From Candidatus Jingweiarchaeum tengchongense (GTDB lineage Archaea > Nanobdellota > Nanobdellia > Jingweiarchaeales > Jingweiarchaeaceae), in assembly GCA_025920705.1 (NCBI GenBank), contig JAPDLJ010000002.1:1-64000 (forward strand): a stretch of DNA of 64,000 nucleotides, written 5' to 3'. Shown here in pieces: positions 1-8,796 of the stretch. How positions within the stretch are numbered: position 1 is the stretch's first letter; each line of letters opens with the position of its first letter. The notes under the pieces are model-generated. The model did no database searches, was not told the DNA's origin, and saw only the letters and a list, made by a program, of their open reading frames with translations. A program made the translations under genes and the position numbers.

Positions 1-186
1 ACCTACATAACTGTACTTCATAAATCGATGATAGAGTGCAGCATCGGACCATATCAGAACATCAAATTTACCGTGTTCTTCACATTCTTTATGCATTATT
101 ATCTTATTATCCTTCTCATAGATGTATGCATCAATCGGCTTAATGCAAACTGGACAAAGTGATCTCGTGTTTCTTAGCCACTTCAT
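1..186 (-). CDS. Tetraether-lipid-synthase-like radical SAM protein, N-terminal part (runs off the window)
   Basis: Reading from ATG at 186 leftward gives 62 codons with no stop. The start contains SLCPVCIKPIDAYIYE, then HKECEEHGKF and IWSDAALYHRF. This CPxC...KxCxEHGxF...DxxLY pattern is the N-terminal cysteine-rich module of the MJ0619/Tes family of radical SAM enzymes, which join archaeal lipid chains into tetraethers. The radical SAM core would lie outside the window. It begins 35 bases after the ABC permease stop, so it may be the last gene of the PadR-controlled operon. The family call rests on the N-terminal module only; other members of this broad family act on other substrates. Confidence 0.65.
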   Translation of the reverse strand, partial: MKWLRNTRSLCPVCIKPIDAYIYEKDNKIIMHKECEEHGKFDVLIWSDAALYHRFMKYSYVG

Positions 187-221
187 CCTATTACCACCTA
201 GTTTAAAAAATATAAATTTTT

Positions 222-968
222 TTATTTTTTTCTGTTAAATCCAATACCACCAATTATCACCATGCAAATCATAAAAATAAACAACACACCCAAACTTAAT
301 CCTATTGGAAGGTTCGAAGTTCCTAATATTGACCATCTGAGAGCTTCAACACCATAAGTAACCGGGTCAATAAGACTGATATTCCTCAACCAAGCTGGTA
401 GACCTTCGATTGGAAAAAGCGCACCGCTTAAAAGAAACATTGGCATGATAATGAAATTCACTATTAATTGGAAGCCTTCATGTCCTTCCAAGAAATTTGC
501 GATTGATAAACCAAGTGCAGTTAGTCCCATTGATATGAGTAATATTAATGGCAATGTTCTGAGAATAATGAGAAAATTAAGTTTGATTCCAACAATAAAT
601 GAGAGCAGGATTAGAATAGAAGCTTGTATCACTGAAACTGTACTACCACCAATCATCTTTCCAAACAATATTGATGTTCTTGAAACAGGCGCAACCAGTA
701 TCTCTTTAAGAAATCCAAATTCCCTGTCCCATATCACAGAAACACCAGAGCCTATTGAAGTAAATAGAAGTGCCATCGTTACAATTCCAGGAAATATGAA
801 TTCCCTGTAACCCACATTCATACCAATGTTAAATCTGCTGAATCCAGAACCAAATATAATGATCCAAAATATAGGCATGGCAAGCGATGAAATCACCCTC
901 GCCTTCTCTCTTACGTATCTCTTCACTTCCCTCAACCATATCACATAAATAGCACTGATTTCGCTCAT
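222..968 (-). CDS. ABC-2 type (DrrB-like) transporter permease
   Basis: This 248-residue protein has about six hydrophobic segments and the ABC-2 permease features REFIFPGIVTMALLFTSIG and the loop FPIEGLPAWLRNISLIDPVTY with the typical P-x-x-x-LP...NP/DP pattern before the last helices. It is the membrane half of an exporter whose ATPase is encoded directly upstream with an ATGA overlap (965-968). Substrate unknown; DrrAB-type systems export drugs or lipids. It is the sixth gene of the PadR-led operon. Confidence 0.85.
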   Translation of the reverse strand: MSEISAIYVIWLREVKRYVREKARVISSLAMPIFWIIIFGSGFSRFNIGMNVGYREFIFPGIVTMALLFTSIGSGVSVIWDREFGFLKEILVAPVSRTSILFGKMIGGSTVSVIQASILILLSFIVGIKLNFLIILRTLPLILLISMGLTALGLSIANFLEGHEGFQLIVNFIIMPMFLLSGALFPIEGLPAWLRNISLIDPVTYGVEALRWSILGTSNLPIGLSLGVLFIFMICMVIIGGIGFNRKK

Positions 969-1960
969 GTACCTCTCCTCATTCTCATCAAGAATCTTTG
1001 TCTCATGAGTTCTTTTCCATCCACTTCTTCTTCCCTGATCACTCTACCAGTATAGTGCAGAAAAACATCATTCAAGCTTGGTTTTCTCAAGCTTATCGAA
1101 TCTACCTTTATTCTATTTTTTCTTGCAAAATCAACGATTTTTGTAATTAATCTTTCACCATTTTTTACATTCAGAAGAATGCCATTATTAGTAATCCTCA
1201 CTTCTCCCATAAATTTTAATTTTTCAAATTTATTGACATTCTTCGACTTTGTTTCAATTACTATAACATCACCACCAACCTTGTTCTTTAATTCATTGGG
1301 TGTCCCGATTGCAATTATTTTACCATGGTCAATTATACCGATCCTATCACACAATCTATCCGCTTCATCCATGTAGTGTGTTGTCAATATGATCGTGATT
1401 GCATGTTTTTTCTTCAGTTCCTCGATGTATTCCCATATGTGTTCCCTCGTTTGTGGATCTAGACCGAGTGTTGGCTCATCCAAGAATAGAACATTTGGAT
1501 AATGTACCAAACCTCTTGCAATTTCCAATCTTCGCTTCATTCCACCTGAATAGGTCCTAACTAATAAATCAGCCTTTTCTTCAAGCTCAACAAGTTTTAA
1601 TACTTCATTTATTCTTCTTTCCCTCTCTTCTTTCCCTATTCCATACAACATCGCATGCATTTCTAAATTCTCTCTTCCAGTAAGTCTGTCATCGAGACTT
1701 GGATCTTGAAAAACAATTCCAATCGATTTTCTTACGTCAGATGCTTGATCTATTATATCAAATCCATTCACCTTCGCTGTCCCAGCACTTGGCTTTAACA
1801 GCGTACAGAGCATGTTGAGCATCGTCGTTTTTCCCGCACCATTTGGACCAAGAAGACCGAACAACTCACCTTTTTTTATCTTAATATTGACATGATCAAC
1901 TGCTAAAAAACCATTGAAATTCCTTGTTAAATCAAAAGTTTCTATTGCAAATTCACTCAT
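965..1960 (-). CDS. DrrA-type ABC transporter ATP-binding protein
   Basis: The 331-residue protein has Walker [10 protein letters not shown] (about residues 39-47), signature [14 protein letters not shown], Walker [14 protein letters not shown] and the switch histidine in [14 protein letters not shown]. The C-terminal DUF4162-like tail ([17 protein letters not shown] resembles the usual end) is typical of the DrrA/NodI group that works with ABC-2 permeases. Its start overlaps the upstream MacB-like permease by 8 bases and its stop overlaps the partner permease by 4, implying coupled translation. It acts at the inner face of the membrane. Confidence 0.92.
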   Translation of the reverse strand: MSEFAIETFDLTRNFNGFLAVDHVNIKIKKGELFGLLGPNGAGKTTMLNMLCTLLKPSAGTAKVNGFDIIDQASDVRKSIGIVFQDPSLDDRLTGRENLEMHAMLYGIGKEERERRINEVLKLVELEEKADLLVRTYSGGMKRRLEIARGLVHYPNVLFLDEPTLGLDPQTREHIWEYIEELKKKHAITIILTTHYMDEADRLCDRIGIIDHGKIIAIGTPNELKNKVGGDVIVIETKSKNVNKFEKLKFMGEVRITNNGILLNVKNGERLITKIVDFARKNRIKVDSISLRKPSLNDVFLHYTGRVIREEEVDGKELMRQRFLMRMRRGT

Positions 1961-3248
1961 ATCTTAACGCCTCTACGGGTTCAAGGTCAGCAGCTTTCTT
2001 TGCTGGGAACAAACCAGAAATCAAACCTACAAAGAAAGATATTAAAATTGCAGTAACTATCAGTTGTGGTGTTAAAGAAATGTGTGGTTGCGGCATTGAT
2101 TGCATTGATGAAGCGAATTCCCTTCCCATCATCCTCGTTGTTTGAGGGACCATTGATACCTGTCGAATATAAAGGAATGTCTCCCCAGCAACGGCACCAA
2201 TCACGATTCCGATTATCCCACCGATAATTCCCATGATGCCAGACTCCAACAAAAACATTAACAGTACATCTCTATTTTTTGCACCCAATGCCTTCATCAC
2301 TCCAATTTCTCTTATCCTTTCCATCACAGAAGTATACATTGTATTAGCAATTCCAACACTACCAACGATTATTGATATACCTGTAATTCCTGTTAGGAGG
2401 ATTGTCATCAAGTTCATCACTGTATTTACTTGTTGTTGGATGTAATCTGGAGTGATCAGTGTGTAATCTTCATTATCCTTTGAAACACGATGCAATTGAT
2501 TTAATGTATTTTCAATCTTTTCTGTCACTTCAGTCATGTTTGCTTCTTTCGATACTTGTATCGTGATCGATGAAACTTCATCTGTTTCAATGTTGAACAG
2601 CTCTTTTGCAGTTTTTATTGGTATGTAAACCGCTTGATCCTGGGCCGCGACTACACCACCTATTCGCTGCAGAATTCCAACAATCTTGAAAGACACATTG
2701 TTCACATAAATTGTCTTACCTTTTTCCAGGCTCTTTGAAAAAAAATCATTTGCAAGTGCCGCGCCAACGATTGCGTTGTATGTATCACCTTCGATCAAGT
2801 ATCTACCATCATCGATTTTTGGTGCTGATTCAAACTTTTCCCATTTTGATGGCTCAACACCGCGCACTGAGGCACGCACCTGCTCGTTCCCATATTTAAC
2901 GACTGCATCTTTTATTATGATTCCCTGCGCAACTTCAACTCCAGGAACTTTTGAGATATGCTCGACATCCTTAGTTGTTAGCTTAGCTGTTGATGTGGTC
3001 AAACTTCTTCCAGTTGTTCCCATCATCAGTAAACTCATTGCCCTGGCTCTGCCAGGAGTTATGATAATTTCATTTGGGCCAAGCTTTCCCAGCTCTTCCC
3101 TGATACTTTCTGTAATTCCTTCAGTTGCTGATATAACACCGATCACTGCTGTAATTCCAATCACAATTCCCAGTATCGTTAACCAACTCCTAACCTTCCT
3201 TCTCTTCAGATTTCTAACAGCAATTTTAAATAAATCAATGAATTTCAT
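1953..3248 (-). CDS. MacB/FtsX-type ABC transporter permease
   Basis: The 431-residue protein has the MacB architecture: an N-terminal helix after [19 protein letters not shown], a periplasm-like extracellular domain (about residues 45-280), and three C-terminal helices with the hallmark [17 protein letters not shown]. It would pair with the LolD-like ATPase two genes upstream. Such proteins are mechanotransmitters for export or envelope remodelling rather than classic channels. The gene starts 5 bases after the CARDB-like exported protein, which suggests that protein is its extracellular partner. Confidence 0.9.
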   Translation of the reverse strand: MKFIDLFKIAVRNLKRRKVRSWLTILGIVIGITAVIGVISATEGITESIREELGKLGPNEIIITPGRARAMSLLMMGTTGRSLTTSTAKLTTKDVEHISKVPGVEVAQGIIIKDAVVKYGNEQVRASVRGVEPSKWEKFESAPKIDDGRYLIEGDTYNAIVGAALANDFFSKSLEKGKTIYVNNVSFKIVGILQRIGGVVAAQDQAVYIPIKTAKELFNIETDEVSSITIQVSKEANMTEVTEKIENTLNQLHRVSKDNEDYTLITPDYIQQQVNTVMNLMTILLTGITGISIIVGSVGIANTMYTSVMERIREIGVMKALGAKNRDVLLMFLLESGIMGIIGGIIGIVIGAVAGETFLYIRQVSMVPQTTRMMGREFASSMQSMPQPHISLTPQLIVTAILISFFVGLISGLFPAKKAADLEPVEALRYE

Positions 3249-3253
3249 TTTCC

Positions 3254-4447
3254 CTACTTTTTCTTGCTCATTTTTCTGTACAAAAGAATTATGATGATGA
3301 TCAACACTATGATTAAAATATTTGTGGGAGTGATGAAACTGTATACTCCTCTTGTTGGTACTTGTACTGGTACCTGTGTTTGTGAGTAAATTCTAAGTGA
3401 AATCGTCTTGTTCTGTGTGTATTCATTGTTATAAAAGTCTCTGTATTTTACTTGAATCAAGAATTTATACGTGCCTGGTTCGACTGTCCTGTCAGTGTTG
3501 AAATTAAAGACTGCAGTATCAAAATCATCCGATTTTAAGCTTCCGATGTAAACTTCATCTGAGCCTACGATTCTGAACTTTTCCGGTGGTTCAATTCTCA
3601 CAGCAAGCGATTCTACATCATTTGGTCCAAGGTTTGTTACTCTTATTGACATTTCAAGTTTTCCACCCTGAACTGGAAATTGTGGTGAAAAGGAATCAAG
3701 ACTTACATCAATTTTTGACTTGGTGCTTACCTTCAATCCAACCACATGATTTGTTGTGTACTGCGCTCCAGTGCTATCTTTGTATGTAATTGTGATGTCT
3801 AATGGGTAAACTCCAGGTTGTATATTTTTGCTCACGAATAATTTGATGTAGATGTATCGCGTTATCTTTCCTTCAAATTCGCTCATGTAAAGCGAATTAC
3901 CCCCTATTGGTACAAAAGTGCTTGAATTTTTTGCCCATGTGATCACAACATCTTTGGCCGCATCGCTACCAACATTCGCGATTCCAAGTTTGATATCAAC
4001 AAGATCACCAATTCCAAAGTCTTCTGGCGTTGAAGTATAATCTCTCACTTGGAAAATGATGTTTGGGATTACCGTTACATAGATGAATCTCTCCAAGCTG
4101 TATAATGTGTCGTTCCACATGTAACTCACGTTTAATCTTGTTTTATATATTCCAGCACTCATGTTACTTGGAATGTTGAATTTGAATGTTGCTGTTTGAG
4201 AACTTGATATTCCCAAGTCGCCCAAGCTAATCAAATTGTATTTATTTATCTCAGAATCGTAAATTGTCACATTCAAGTTTTTTGCAATTGCATTACCAGC
4301 GTTTGCAATTATCACATTAAATAAACCCTCTTGTCCTGCTGATAGCGAGGAAGAGGGCTGAACAGAAGTTTGCACCGTAATTAACGGTTGTGCAAGTGCA
4401 ACACTAAACAACATACTCAGAAAAACAATTAATATCAATTTCCTCAT
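3254..4447 (-). CDS. Exported CARDB/COG1361-like protein with C-terminal anchor
   Basis: It has a signal peptide ([19 protein letters not shown]), three or so Ig-like repeats of about 110 residues with the pattern [29 protein letters not shown] and [17 protein letters not shown], and a C-terminal membrane helix followed by RKMSKKK. These repeats match archaeal CARDB/NEW3-type adhesion domains of S-layer-like proteins. It lies between the MacB-type ATPase (ATGA overlap at 4444-4447) and the MacB-type permease, exactly where bacteria often have the adaptor MacA, so a partner role is inferred from position. Confidence 0.75.
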   Translation of the reverse strand: MRKLILIVFLSMLFSVALAQPLITVQTSVQPSSSLSAGQEGLFNVIIANAGNAIAKNLNVTIYDSEINKYNLISLGDLGISSSQTATFKFNIPSNMSAGIYKTRLNVSYMWNDTLYSLERFIYVTVIPNIIFQVRDYTSTPEDFGIGDLVDIKLGIANVGSDAAKDVVITWAKNSSTFVPIGGNSLYMSEFEGKITRYIYIKLFVSKNIQPGVYPLDITITYKDSTGAQYTTNHVVGLKVSTKSKIDVSLDSFSPQFPVQGGKLEMSIRVTNLGPNDVESLAVRIEPPEKFRIVGSDEVYIGSLKSDDFDTAVFNFNTDRTVEPGTYKFLIQVKYRDFYNNEYTQNKTISLRIYSQTQVPVQVPTRGVYSFITPTNILIIVLIIIIILLYRKMSKKK

Positions 4448-5133
4448 TTTCTCACCTCTCCCACAATTTTACCATCTTTTAATTTTATTATTCTTGGCGT
4501 ATGCGAAGCGATCGTCTTGTCATGCGTGATCACTACGATCGTGTTCCCAAGCGAATTCAGTCTTTTGAATAGTGTCATGATTTCTTCACCACTTTTCGAA
4601 TCCAGGTTTCCGGTTGGCTCATCCGCCAAAACCAGTGATGGGTTGTTTGCCAGTGCTCTCGCAATTGCGACTCGCTGTCTTTCACCACCCGAAAGCTGCC
4701 TTGGGTAACTATTCACCCTCTTCTCAAGACCGACGGTTCTCAACAAATCCAACGCTCTTCTCTTTCTTTCGTTTTCATTTACTCCAGCGAATATCATTGG
4801 AAGCTCAACATTTTCAATTGATGTCAGATTCTCCTGCAAATAATAAAATTGAAAGACGAACCCTATCTCTTTGTTTCTTATTTCAGCCAGTTCATCATCA
4901 CTTAACTTCGATACGTCTTTACCATTGATCAAGACTTTTCCACTTGTTGGAGTGTCCAAGCAACCAATTATATGAAGCATCGTTGATTTTCCACTACCAC
5001 TTGGCCCCATGATCGATACGAATTCACCTTTTTTTATTTCTAAATTAATACCATTCAATGCTTTTATTTGTACTTCACCAAGTCTATAGATTTTTGTTAC
5101 ATTTTCAAGCTCCACAATTGTTTTAGCTTTCAC
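4444..5133 (-). CDS. LolD/MacB-type ABC transporter ATP-binding protein
   Basis: This 229-residue ATPase has Walker A GPSGSGKST (about 40-48), Q-loop FVFQFYYLQENLT, signature LSGGERQRVAIARAL, Walker B LVLADEPTGNLDS and switch ITHDKTIA. The length and the DEPTGNLDS box are diagnostic of the MacB/LolD/FtsE group. Its start overlaps the PadR stop by 11 bases. The FtsX-like permease two genes downstream is the expected partner. Confidence 0.94.
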   Translation of the reverse strand: MKAKTIVELENVTKIYRLGEVQIKALNGINLEIKKGEFVSIMGPSGSGKSTMLHIIGCLDTPTSGKVLINGKDVSKLSDDELAEIRNKEIGFVFQFYYLQENLTSIENVELPMIFAGVNENERKRRALDLLRTVGLEKRVNSYPRQLSGGERQRVAIARALANNPSLVLADEPTGNLDSKSGEEIMTLFKRLNSLGNTIVVITHDKTIASHTPRIIKLKDGKIVGEVRK

Positions 5134-5593
5134 TTTCCAGCTCCTCCAATTTTCTCTTTGTTTCTATTAAAATTTTTTCCGCCCTAGTGATCTTTTCTTT
5201 ATTCATTGATTTTATTTTATTCCTAATTTCTAAAAGTATCATGTCTATTTCTGCATTTGGTGTTTTGAATACATGTCTAAAAACCTCATTGAATTTGTAA
5301 AAATTTTTCATCCAACTTTCTCTTATCCTATCAATCCTTTTGATCAACATCTTACCCTTTTTAGTGATAGCATAACTTATTTTTCTTTTATCTTTGCCGT
5401 ACCTCCTTATCAGTTTTTTCTCCTCCATTCTTCTTAGTAATGGATAAATCGTTCCTGCGCTGGGCTTCCAGCAATGATGTGTCTTCTCTTTTATTTCGTT
5501 TATTATTTCGTAACCATGCATCTTTTTTTTGCTTAATAATTTGAGTACAAAAATACATAGCATACCAGGTATCACATCAAATTTCTTCTTCAT
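5123..5593 (-). CDS. PadR-family transcriptional regulator
   Basis: The 156-residue protein carries a PadR winged helix: LCIFVLKLLSKKKMHGYEI, then GTIYPLLRRMEEKKLIRR and the wing KRKISYAITKKGK, followed by a C-terminal helical dimerisation region. PadR proteins usually repress their own promoter and a linked efflux operon, releasing DNA when a ligand binds. It is the first gene of the ABC operon, and a 20-bp perfect palindrome sits 3 bases before its start codon, consistent with autoregulation. Confidence 0.9.
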   Translation of the reverse strand: MKKKFDVIPGMLCIFVLKLLSKKKMHGYEIINEIKEKTHHCWKPSAGTIYPLLRRMEEKKLIRRYGKDKRKISYAITKKGKMLIKRIDRIRESWMKNFYKFNEVFRHVFKTPNAEIDMILLEIRNKIKSMNKEKITRAEKILIETKRKLEELESES

Positions 5594-5596
5594 GCC

Positions 5597-5616
5597 TTAT
5601 ATCGTATACGATATAA
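5597..5616. promoter_or_regulatory. 20-bp perfect palindrome, probable PadR operator
   Basis: The sequence TTATATCGTATACGATATAA is its own reverse complement over 20 bases. It lies between the TATA-like box at 5619-5626 and the ATG at 5593 of padR, covering the predicted transcription start. A regulator bound here would block RNA polymerase on a leaderless transcript. The binding protein is inferred from position. Confidence 0.75.
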
Positions 5617-5618
5617 TT

Positions 5619-5626
5619 ATATAAAA
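5619..5626 (-). promoter_or_regulatory. TATA-like box of the padR-ABC operon
   Basis: Read on the minus strand this is TTTATATA, about 26 bases before the expected transcription start at about 5596 and 3 bases later the ATG at 5593. The spacing matches archaeal TBP/TFB promoters. Confidence 0.55.
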
Positions 5627-5632
5627 CTTTTG

Positions 5633-6634
5633 TTACTGACTGTCGCATTCAATTACTTTTTTAATAAAATTTTCAACTTCACTTTTCAGAATTTTTGCCC
5701 CAGCAGCTTTTTTATGCCCACCACCACTCGAATTCAATTCCTTGCAAACTTCTCGAAAAATTTTACCTAAGTCAAAGTTATCGATCCTAGTTCTTCCTTC
5801 TACCATTGCATAATCTTTTGTAGGTTCCTCGTTTATCACGATGCAAATTTTATCTTGGTTTAAATTTGCCAATGTTCCAGCCAAATAACTTTGTATCGGT
5901 AAATTTGATCTAATCCTGACAAAAGTGAATTTATCGTGCTCAATTGCTATTTCTGAGAGCTTGCTTAACCAGTAATTTCTCTCGATTATTGACTTTCTTT
6001 TTAATTCAACAAGCTTTTCTGAGTTTGGTGTTGATCCAAGAATAGTAGTGGGTAAACCACTTTCAGCTGCTTCAAGTAATGAATTTAATGCGTATCTAAC
6101 TCCCTCTTCAGCAAGAATTCTCGCAGAGCTGATGAAATGGACCATCGTGTTCAAAACTTCTTCTGTTAATTCTTTGTTTCTTTGAATCGCGATTTCCTTC
6201 AATTCCTCGAACCCATTTAGGTCCTTATCTGCCAAACAACCAACGCAAGCAATCCAAGCATATTTTGAAAAGTTTAGATATGTGCTGCAAAATTTGAATG
6301 TTAAATAAGATGAGCAGTGATTCTCATCAAAAATCATCTGTTTATGCTCAGTTTTTGGTGGATGATGATCGATGACCAAATAATCCCTTTCAAATTTATT
6401 TAATTCACTGTTTGGTAAATCCAAAAAAACAATTAAGTCATAATCTTCATTTTTTAACTGTTGCATCACCTCAGTATCAACTTCAATATATTTTGGCGAA
6501 AAGATAGATACTGGAAAATTGCCAAATTTTTTTAGTAAGCTAATAAAAAGTGCAGAAGAACATATACCATCCGCGTCATTGTGGTGTATGATAACGATCC
6601 GGCTCTTCTCCAATTTCTCTCTTTTAATCATCAT
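5633..6634 (-). CDS. DHH-family phosphoesterase (NrnA/RecJ-like)
   Basis: The 333-residue protein has the DHH motifs in order: HHNDADGICSSALF (about 17-30), FLDLPNSE, YLVIDHHPPK (about 84-93) and the C-terminal DHHA1 motif SSGGGHKKAAGAKI (about 301-314). All metal-binding residues look intact, so it should hydrolyse phosphodiester bonds in short nucleic acids or dinucleotides. It is divergent from the neighbouring M50 peptidase gene, with which it may share one TATA-like element. Confidence 0.9.
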   Translation of the reverse strand: MMIKREKLEKSRIVIIHHNDADGICSSALFISLLKKFGNFPVSIFSPKYIEVDTEVMQQLKNEDYDLIVFLDLPNSELNKFERDYLVIDHHPPKTEHKQMIFDENHCSSYLTFKFCSTYLNFSKYAWIACVGCLADKDLNGFEELKEIAIQRNKELTEEVLNTMVHFISSARILAEEGVRYALNSLLEAAESGLPTTILGSTPNSEKLVELKRKSIIERNYWLSKLSEIAIEHDKFTFVRIRSNLPIQSYLAGTLANLNQDKICIVINEEPTKDYAMVEGRTRIDNFDLGKIFREVCKELNSSGGGHKKAAGAKILKSEVENFIKKVIECDSQ

Positions 6635-6650
6635 TCTCTAAACGCAATTG

Positions 6651-6658
6651 TTATATAA
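6651..6658. promoter_or_regulatory. Symmetric TATA-like box between divergent genes
   Basis: TTATATAA is self-complementary and is the only strong TATA-like element in the 45-base gap. Its centre is about 26 bases from the ATG at 6680 on the plus strand and about 20 from the ATG at 6634 on the minus strand, so both genes would give nearly leaderless transcripts from one element. Activity is inferred. Confidence 0.45.
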
Positions 6659-6679
6659 AAAAATTGTTTTAAAAATTGT

Positions 6680-7222
6680 ATGTTTTCAATCTATGAAATT
6701 TTTGAAATATTTATGACTATAATAGCACTAGGTTACATATTTTCAGACTATGTTGTGAGATTACCAATTAGACACCTTCATAAAAATTTGAGAGATGAAA
6801 TTCTACTTGCATCGATCATTGTTTCACCTTCCATTATATTTCATGAATTTGCTCACAAATTCGTTGCAGTTTACTTTGGTGGCGCTGCTAATTTTCACGC
6901 AAACTTTTATGGATTGCTACTTGGCATAGCAATGAAAGCGCTTGGATTACCAATCATATTTATACCAGCTTATGTTTCGGTTAGGGGCTTATACACCACA
7001 CCAATCGTTTTTGGATTGATTGCCATTTCAGGACCGCTAGTCAACTTTGCGATTTTTTTAATTCTTTCGCTATTGTTAAAATTTAATAAAATAACTGGGG
7101 ATATGTACTTCTATGCGCTTGTGATCAAGGAAATGAATAAACTCCTCTTCCTTTTTAACATGCTTCCAATACCAAGTACTGATGGTTTTAATTTCTATCA
7201 AGCGCTTTTGAATTCCATATAA
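6680..7222 (+). CDS. Site-2-protease-like membrane metallopeptidase (M50)
   Basis: The 180-residue protein has several membrane helices, the zinc motif HEFAHKF (about 55-61) and a distal NMLPIPSTDGFNFY segment that supplies the third ligand (NxxPxPxxDG). This is the core of a rhomboid-unrelated intramembrane protease of the S2P family, without PDZ or CBS domains. A second M50 gene follows 30 bases downstream. Confidence 0.88.
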   Translation: MFSIYEIFEIFMTIIALGYIFSDYVVRLPIRHLHKNLRDEILLASIIVSPSIIFHEFAHKFVAVYFGGAANFHANFYGLLLGIAMKALGLPIIFIPAYVSVRGLYTTPIVFGLIAISGPLVNFAIFLILSLLLKFNKITGDMYFYALVIKEMNKLLFLFNMLPIPSTDGFNFYQALLNSI

Positions 7223-7252
7223 TTTATAAATGAAGATTGTTAAATCTTAATT

Positions 7253-7948
7253 ATGCAGTTTGGACTTTCAAAGCAAGAGCTCAGAGACATCATCATTTCC
7301 GTTCTGGTCTTGGGATTTGTTTTTTCTTATAATAGATGGGAGACGATCAGTATAGGAATAAGAAATTTTTTTATTGCTGTTTTTGTGATTGGAATCGCAT
7401 TCTTGGCGCATGAGCTAGCGCACAGGTATGTTGCAAGGAAATATGAATGTAAAGCAGAATATGTGATTTGGCCAGCCGGTCTATTGCTAGCGGTTGTATT
7501 AACAATATTAAGTGGTGGAAATTTTATTTTCGCTGCCCCAGGCTTCGTAATGATTTCAACAGCATATGCAACGAGACTTGGTTTTCGCTATGTGAATCTG
7601 AGCAGAGAGGAAGTGGGAAAAATTGCACTTTCTGGTCCAATAACAGGTATCTTTTTGGCAATGCTATTCAAACTACTTCAACCATTATCAAAAGAGATAT
7701 TTACGTATGCGATATCAATAAACTTGTGGCTTGCAATTTTCAATCTTCTACCAATTCCTCCGCTTGATGGTAGTAAGGTTTTCGCCTGGAGCATAAGCAT
7801 ATGGGGATTTGCCATTGTAACTGCATCTGTACTTTTCATACTTTACACGATGCTCGAAATCAACTTCATCATTTCATTGATCATTCTCATCGCAGTTGGT
7901 CTAATTTCATTTTTGTTGATGGAGACAAGAGTACCAACAATATTTTAG
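7253..7948 (+). CDS. Site-2-protease-like membrane metallopeptidase (M50)
   Basis: The 231-residue protein has HELAHRYVARKYEC (zinc motif at about 45-49) and NLLPIPPLDGSKVF (about 165-178), the third-ligand motif, among six or so hydrophobic segments. It resembles archaeal minimal S2P proteases that cut membrane proteins within the bilayer. It is probably co-transcribed with the preceding M50 gene; substrate unknown. Confidence 0.9.
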   Translation: MQFGLSKQELRDIIISVLVLGFVFSYNRWETISIGIRNFFIAVFVIGIAFLAHELAHRYVARKYECKAEYVIWPAGLLLAVVLTILSGGNFIFAAPGFVMISTAYATRLGFRYVNLSREEVGKIALSGPITGIFLAMLFKLLQPLSKEIFTYAISINLWLAIFNLLPIPPLDGSKVFAWSISIWGFAIVTASVLFILYTMLEINFIISLIILIAVGLISFLLMETRVPTIF

Positions 7949-7998
7949 AAAAAATTTAAAAGTAACAAAATTCAATAATAAAGTGATGGGGTGGTAAA

Positions 7999-8265
7999 AT
8001 GGTAGAAAAAAGCGATAGGGTTTTTTCAAAGAACATACTTGGTAAGACAGTCGTCAGTAAGGCTGGAAAAAAGTTTGGGGAGGTTGGTGACATCATTTTC
8101 GAAACGAGAACAGGTGAATTGATATATGTTGTACTGAAAAATTCAACGAGCTACGCATCACAATTTGAACTTGAGAAAGATGCAAATGGTAATTTTCAAG
8201 TTCCATTTAATGCAGTTATAGCAGTTGGTGACTTTGTTGTTGTAGCAGAAGAAGATATCATATAA
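7999..8265 (+). CDS. PRC-barrel domain protein
   Basis: This 88-residue protein is almost entirely one PRC-barrel: ILGKTVVSKAGKKFGEVGDI followed by the strand-rich LIYVVLKNS and VPFNAVIAVGDFVVV. Single-domain archaeal PRC-barrels are common and are linked to RNA metabolism or, recently, to division proteins, but the role here is not shown. A GGGGTGGTAAA ribosome binding site precedes ATG. Confidence 0.85.
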   Translation: MVEKSDRVFSKNILGKTVVSKAGKKFGEVGDIIFETRTGELIYVVLKNSTSYASQFELEKDANGNFQVPFNAVIAVGDFVVVAEEDII

Positions 8266-8355
8266 ACCCCAATCACCACGAATTTATCTTTGATTTAAAG
8301 AAATTCTTGAAGTTTTATTGAATAAAATAATAAGAAATTAAAATAAGAACTAGAT

Positions 8356-8442
8356 TTACTCTTCTTCTTCCCATTCTTCCTCTTCTTCACCCTCGTCCCA
8401 TTCTTCCTCTTCTTCACCCTCGTCCCATTCTTCCTCCTGCAT
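8356..8442 (-). CDS. Tiny acidic repeat protein, 28 residues
   Basis: A reading frame from ATG at 8442 encodes MQEEEWDEG followed by repeats of EEEEEWDEG and ends EEEE. It is preceded by GGAGGTG six bases upstream, the strongest Shine-Dalgarno in this area, and follows the zinc-ribbon gene by 20 bases. An alternative start at 8463 overlaps the upstream stop as TAATG and would add seven residues. The composition (Glu, Asp, Trp, Gly only in the repeat) resembles the acidic tail of the neighbouring zinc protein. Function unknown; expression is inferred from the ribosome binding site. Confidence 0.5.
   Translation of the reverse strand: MQEEEWDEGEEEEEWDEGEEEEEWEEEE
8370..8434. repeat. 27-bp tandem repeat, about 2.4 copies
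   Basis: Two identical 27-base units begin at 8370 and 8397, followed by a partial third copy from 8424. They encode the nine-residue unit of the small acidic protein, so the repeat number can change without a frameshift. Confidence 0.85.
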
Positions 8443-8462
8443 TTTGGCACCTCCAAAAAACA

Positions 8463-8663
8463 TTACTCCTCCCAGCCTTCGCTCTCGCCTTCCTCTGGCT
8501 CGTACTCGTATTCCTCTTCGCCGTATGCTTCTTCTTCGTATGCCAAACAATCTTCGCAGAGACTTCTCTCCGGATCACCACAGTTAGCGCAGAACTTGCT
8601 GCCACACTCTTTGCACGTGTATACTTCATCAACTTCATTTTCACATATTTCACATGCTGGCAT
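8463..8663 (-). CDS. Small zinc-ribbon protein with acidic tail
   Basis: From ATG at 8663 the 66-residue protein has CEICENEVDEVYTCKECGSKFCANCG then RSLCEDCL in pieces: four CxxC-type pairs, enough for two zinc sites (B-box/FYVE-like cross-brace possible). The last 25 residues are Glu/Tyr-rich. An in-frame GTG at 8672 exists, but GGGTG lies upstream of the ATG. The small acidic gene follows at once and may be co-translated. Function unknown. Confidence 0.75.
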   Translation of the reverse strand: MPACEICENEVDEVYTCKECGSKFCANCGDPERSLCEDCLAYEEEAYGEEEYEYEPEEGESEGWEE

Positions 8664-8796
8664 TTTTAACACCCTATTAAATCGATAAATAAAGTTTGTA
8701 TTTAGTATTTAAGCTTTTTGGATTCCAAAAATTTGATTTTTCATGGATTTTTTATGTTAAAGTATTTATTTTTTGAAAATTATTAATTTATTTAAC

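Noticed and set aside
7468-7767. Second-frame reading frame with cysteines inside the M50 gene
   Set aside because: Overlaps the zinc-motif-bearing protease frame entirely and lacks a start context.
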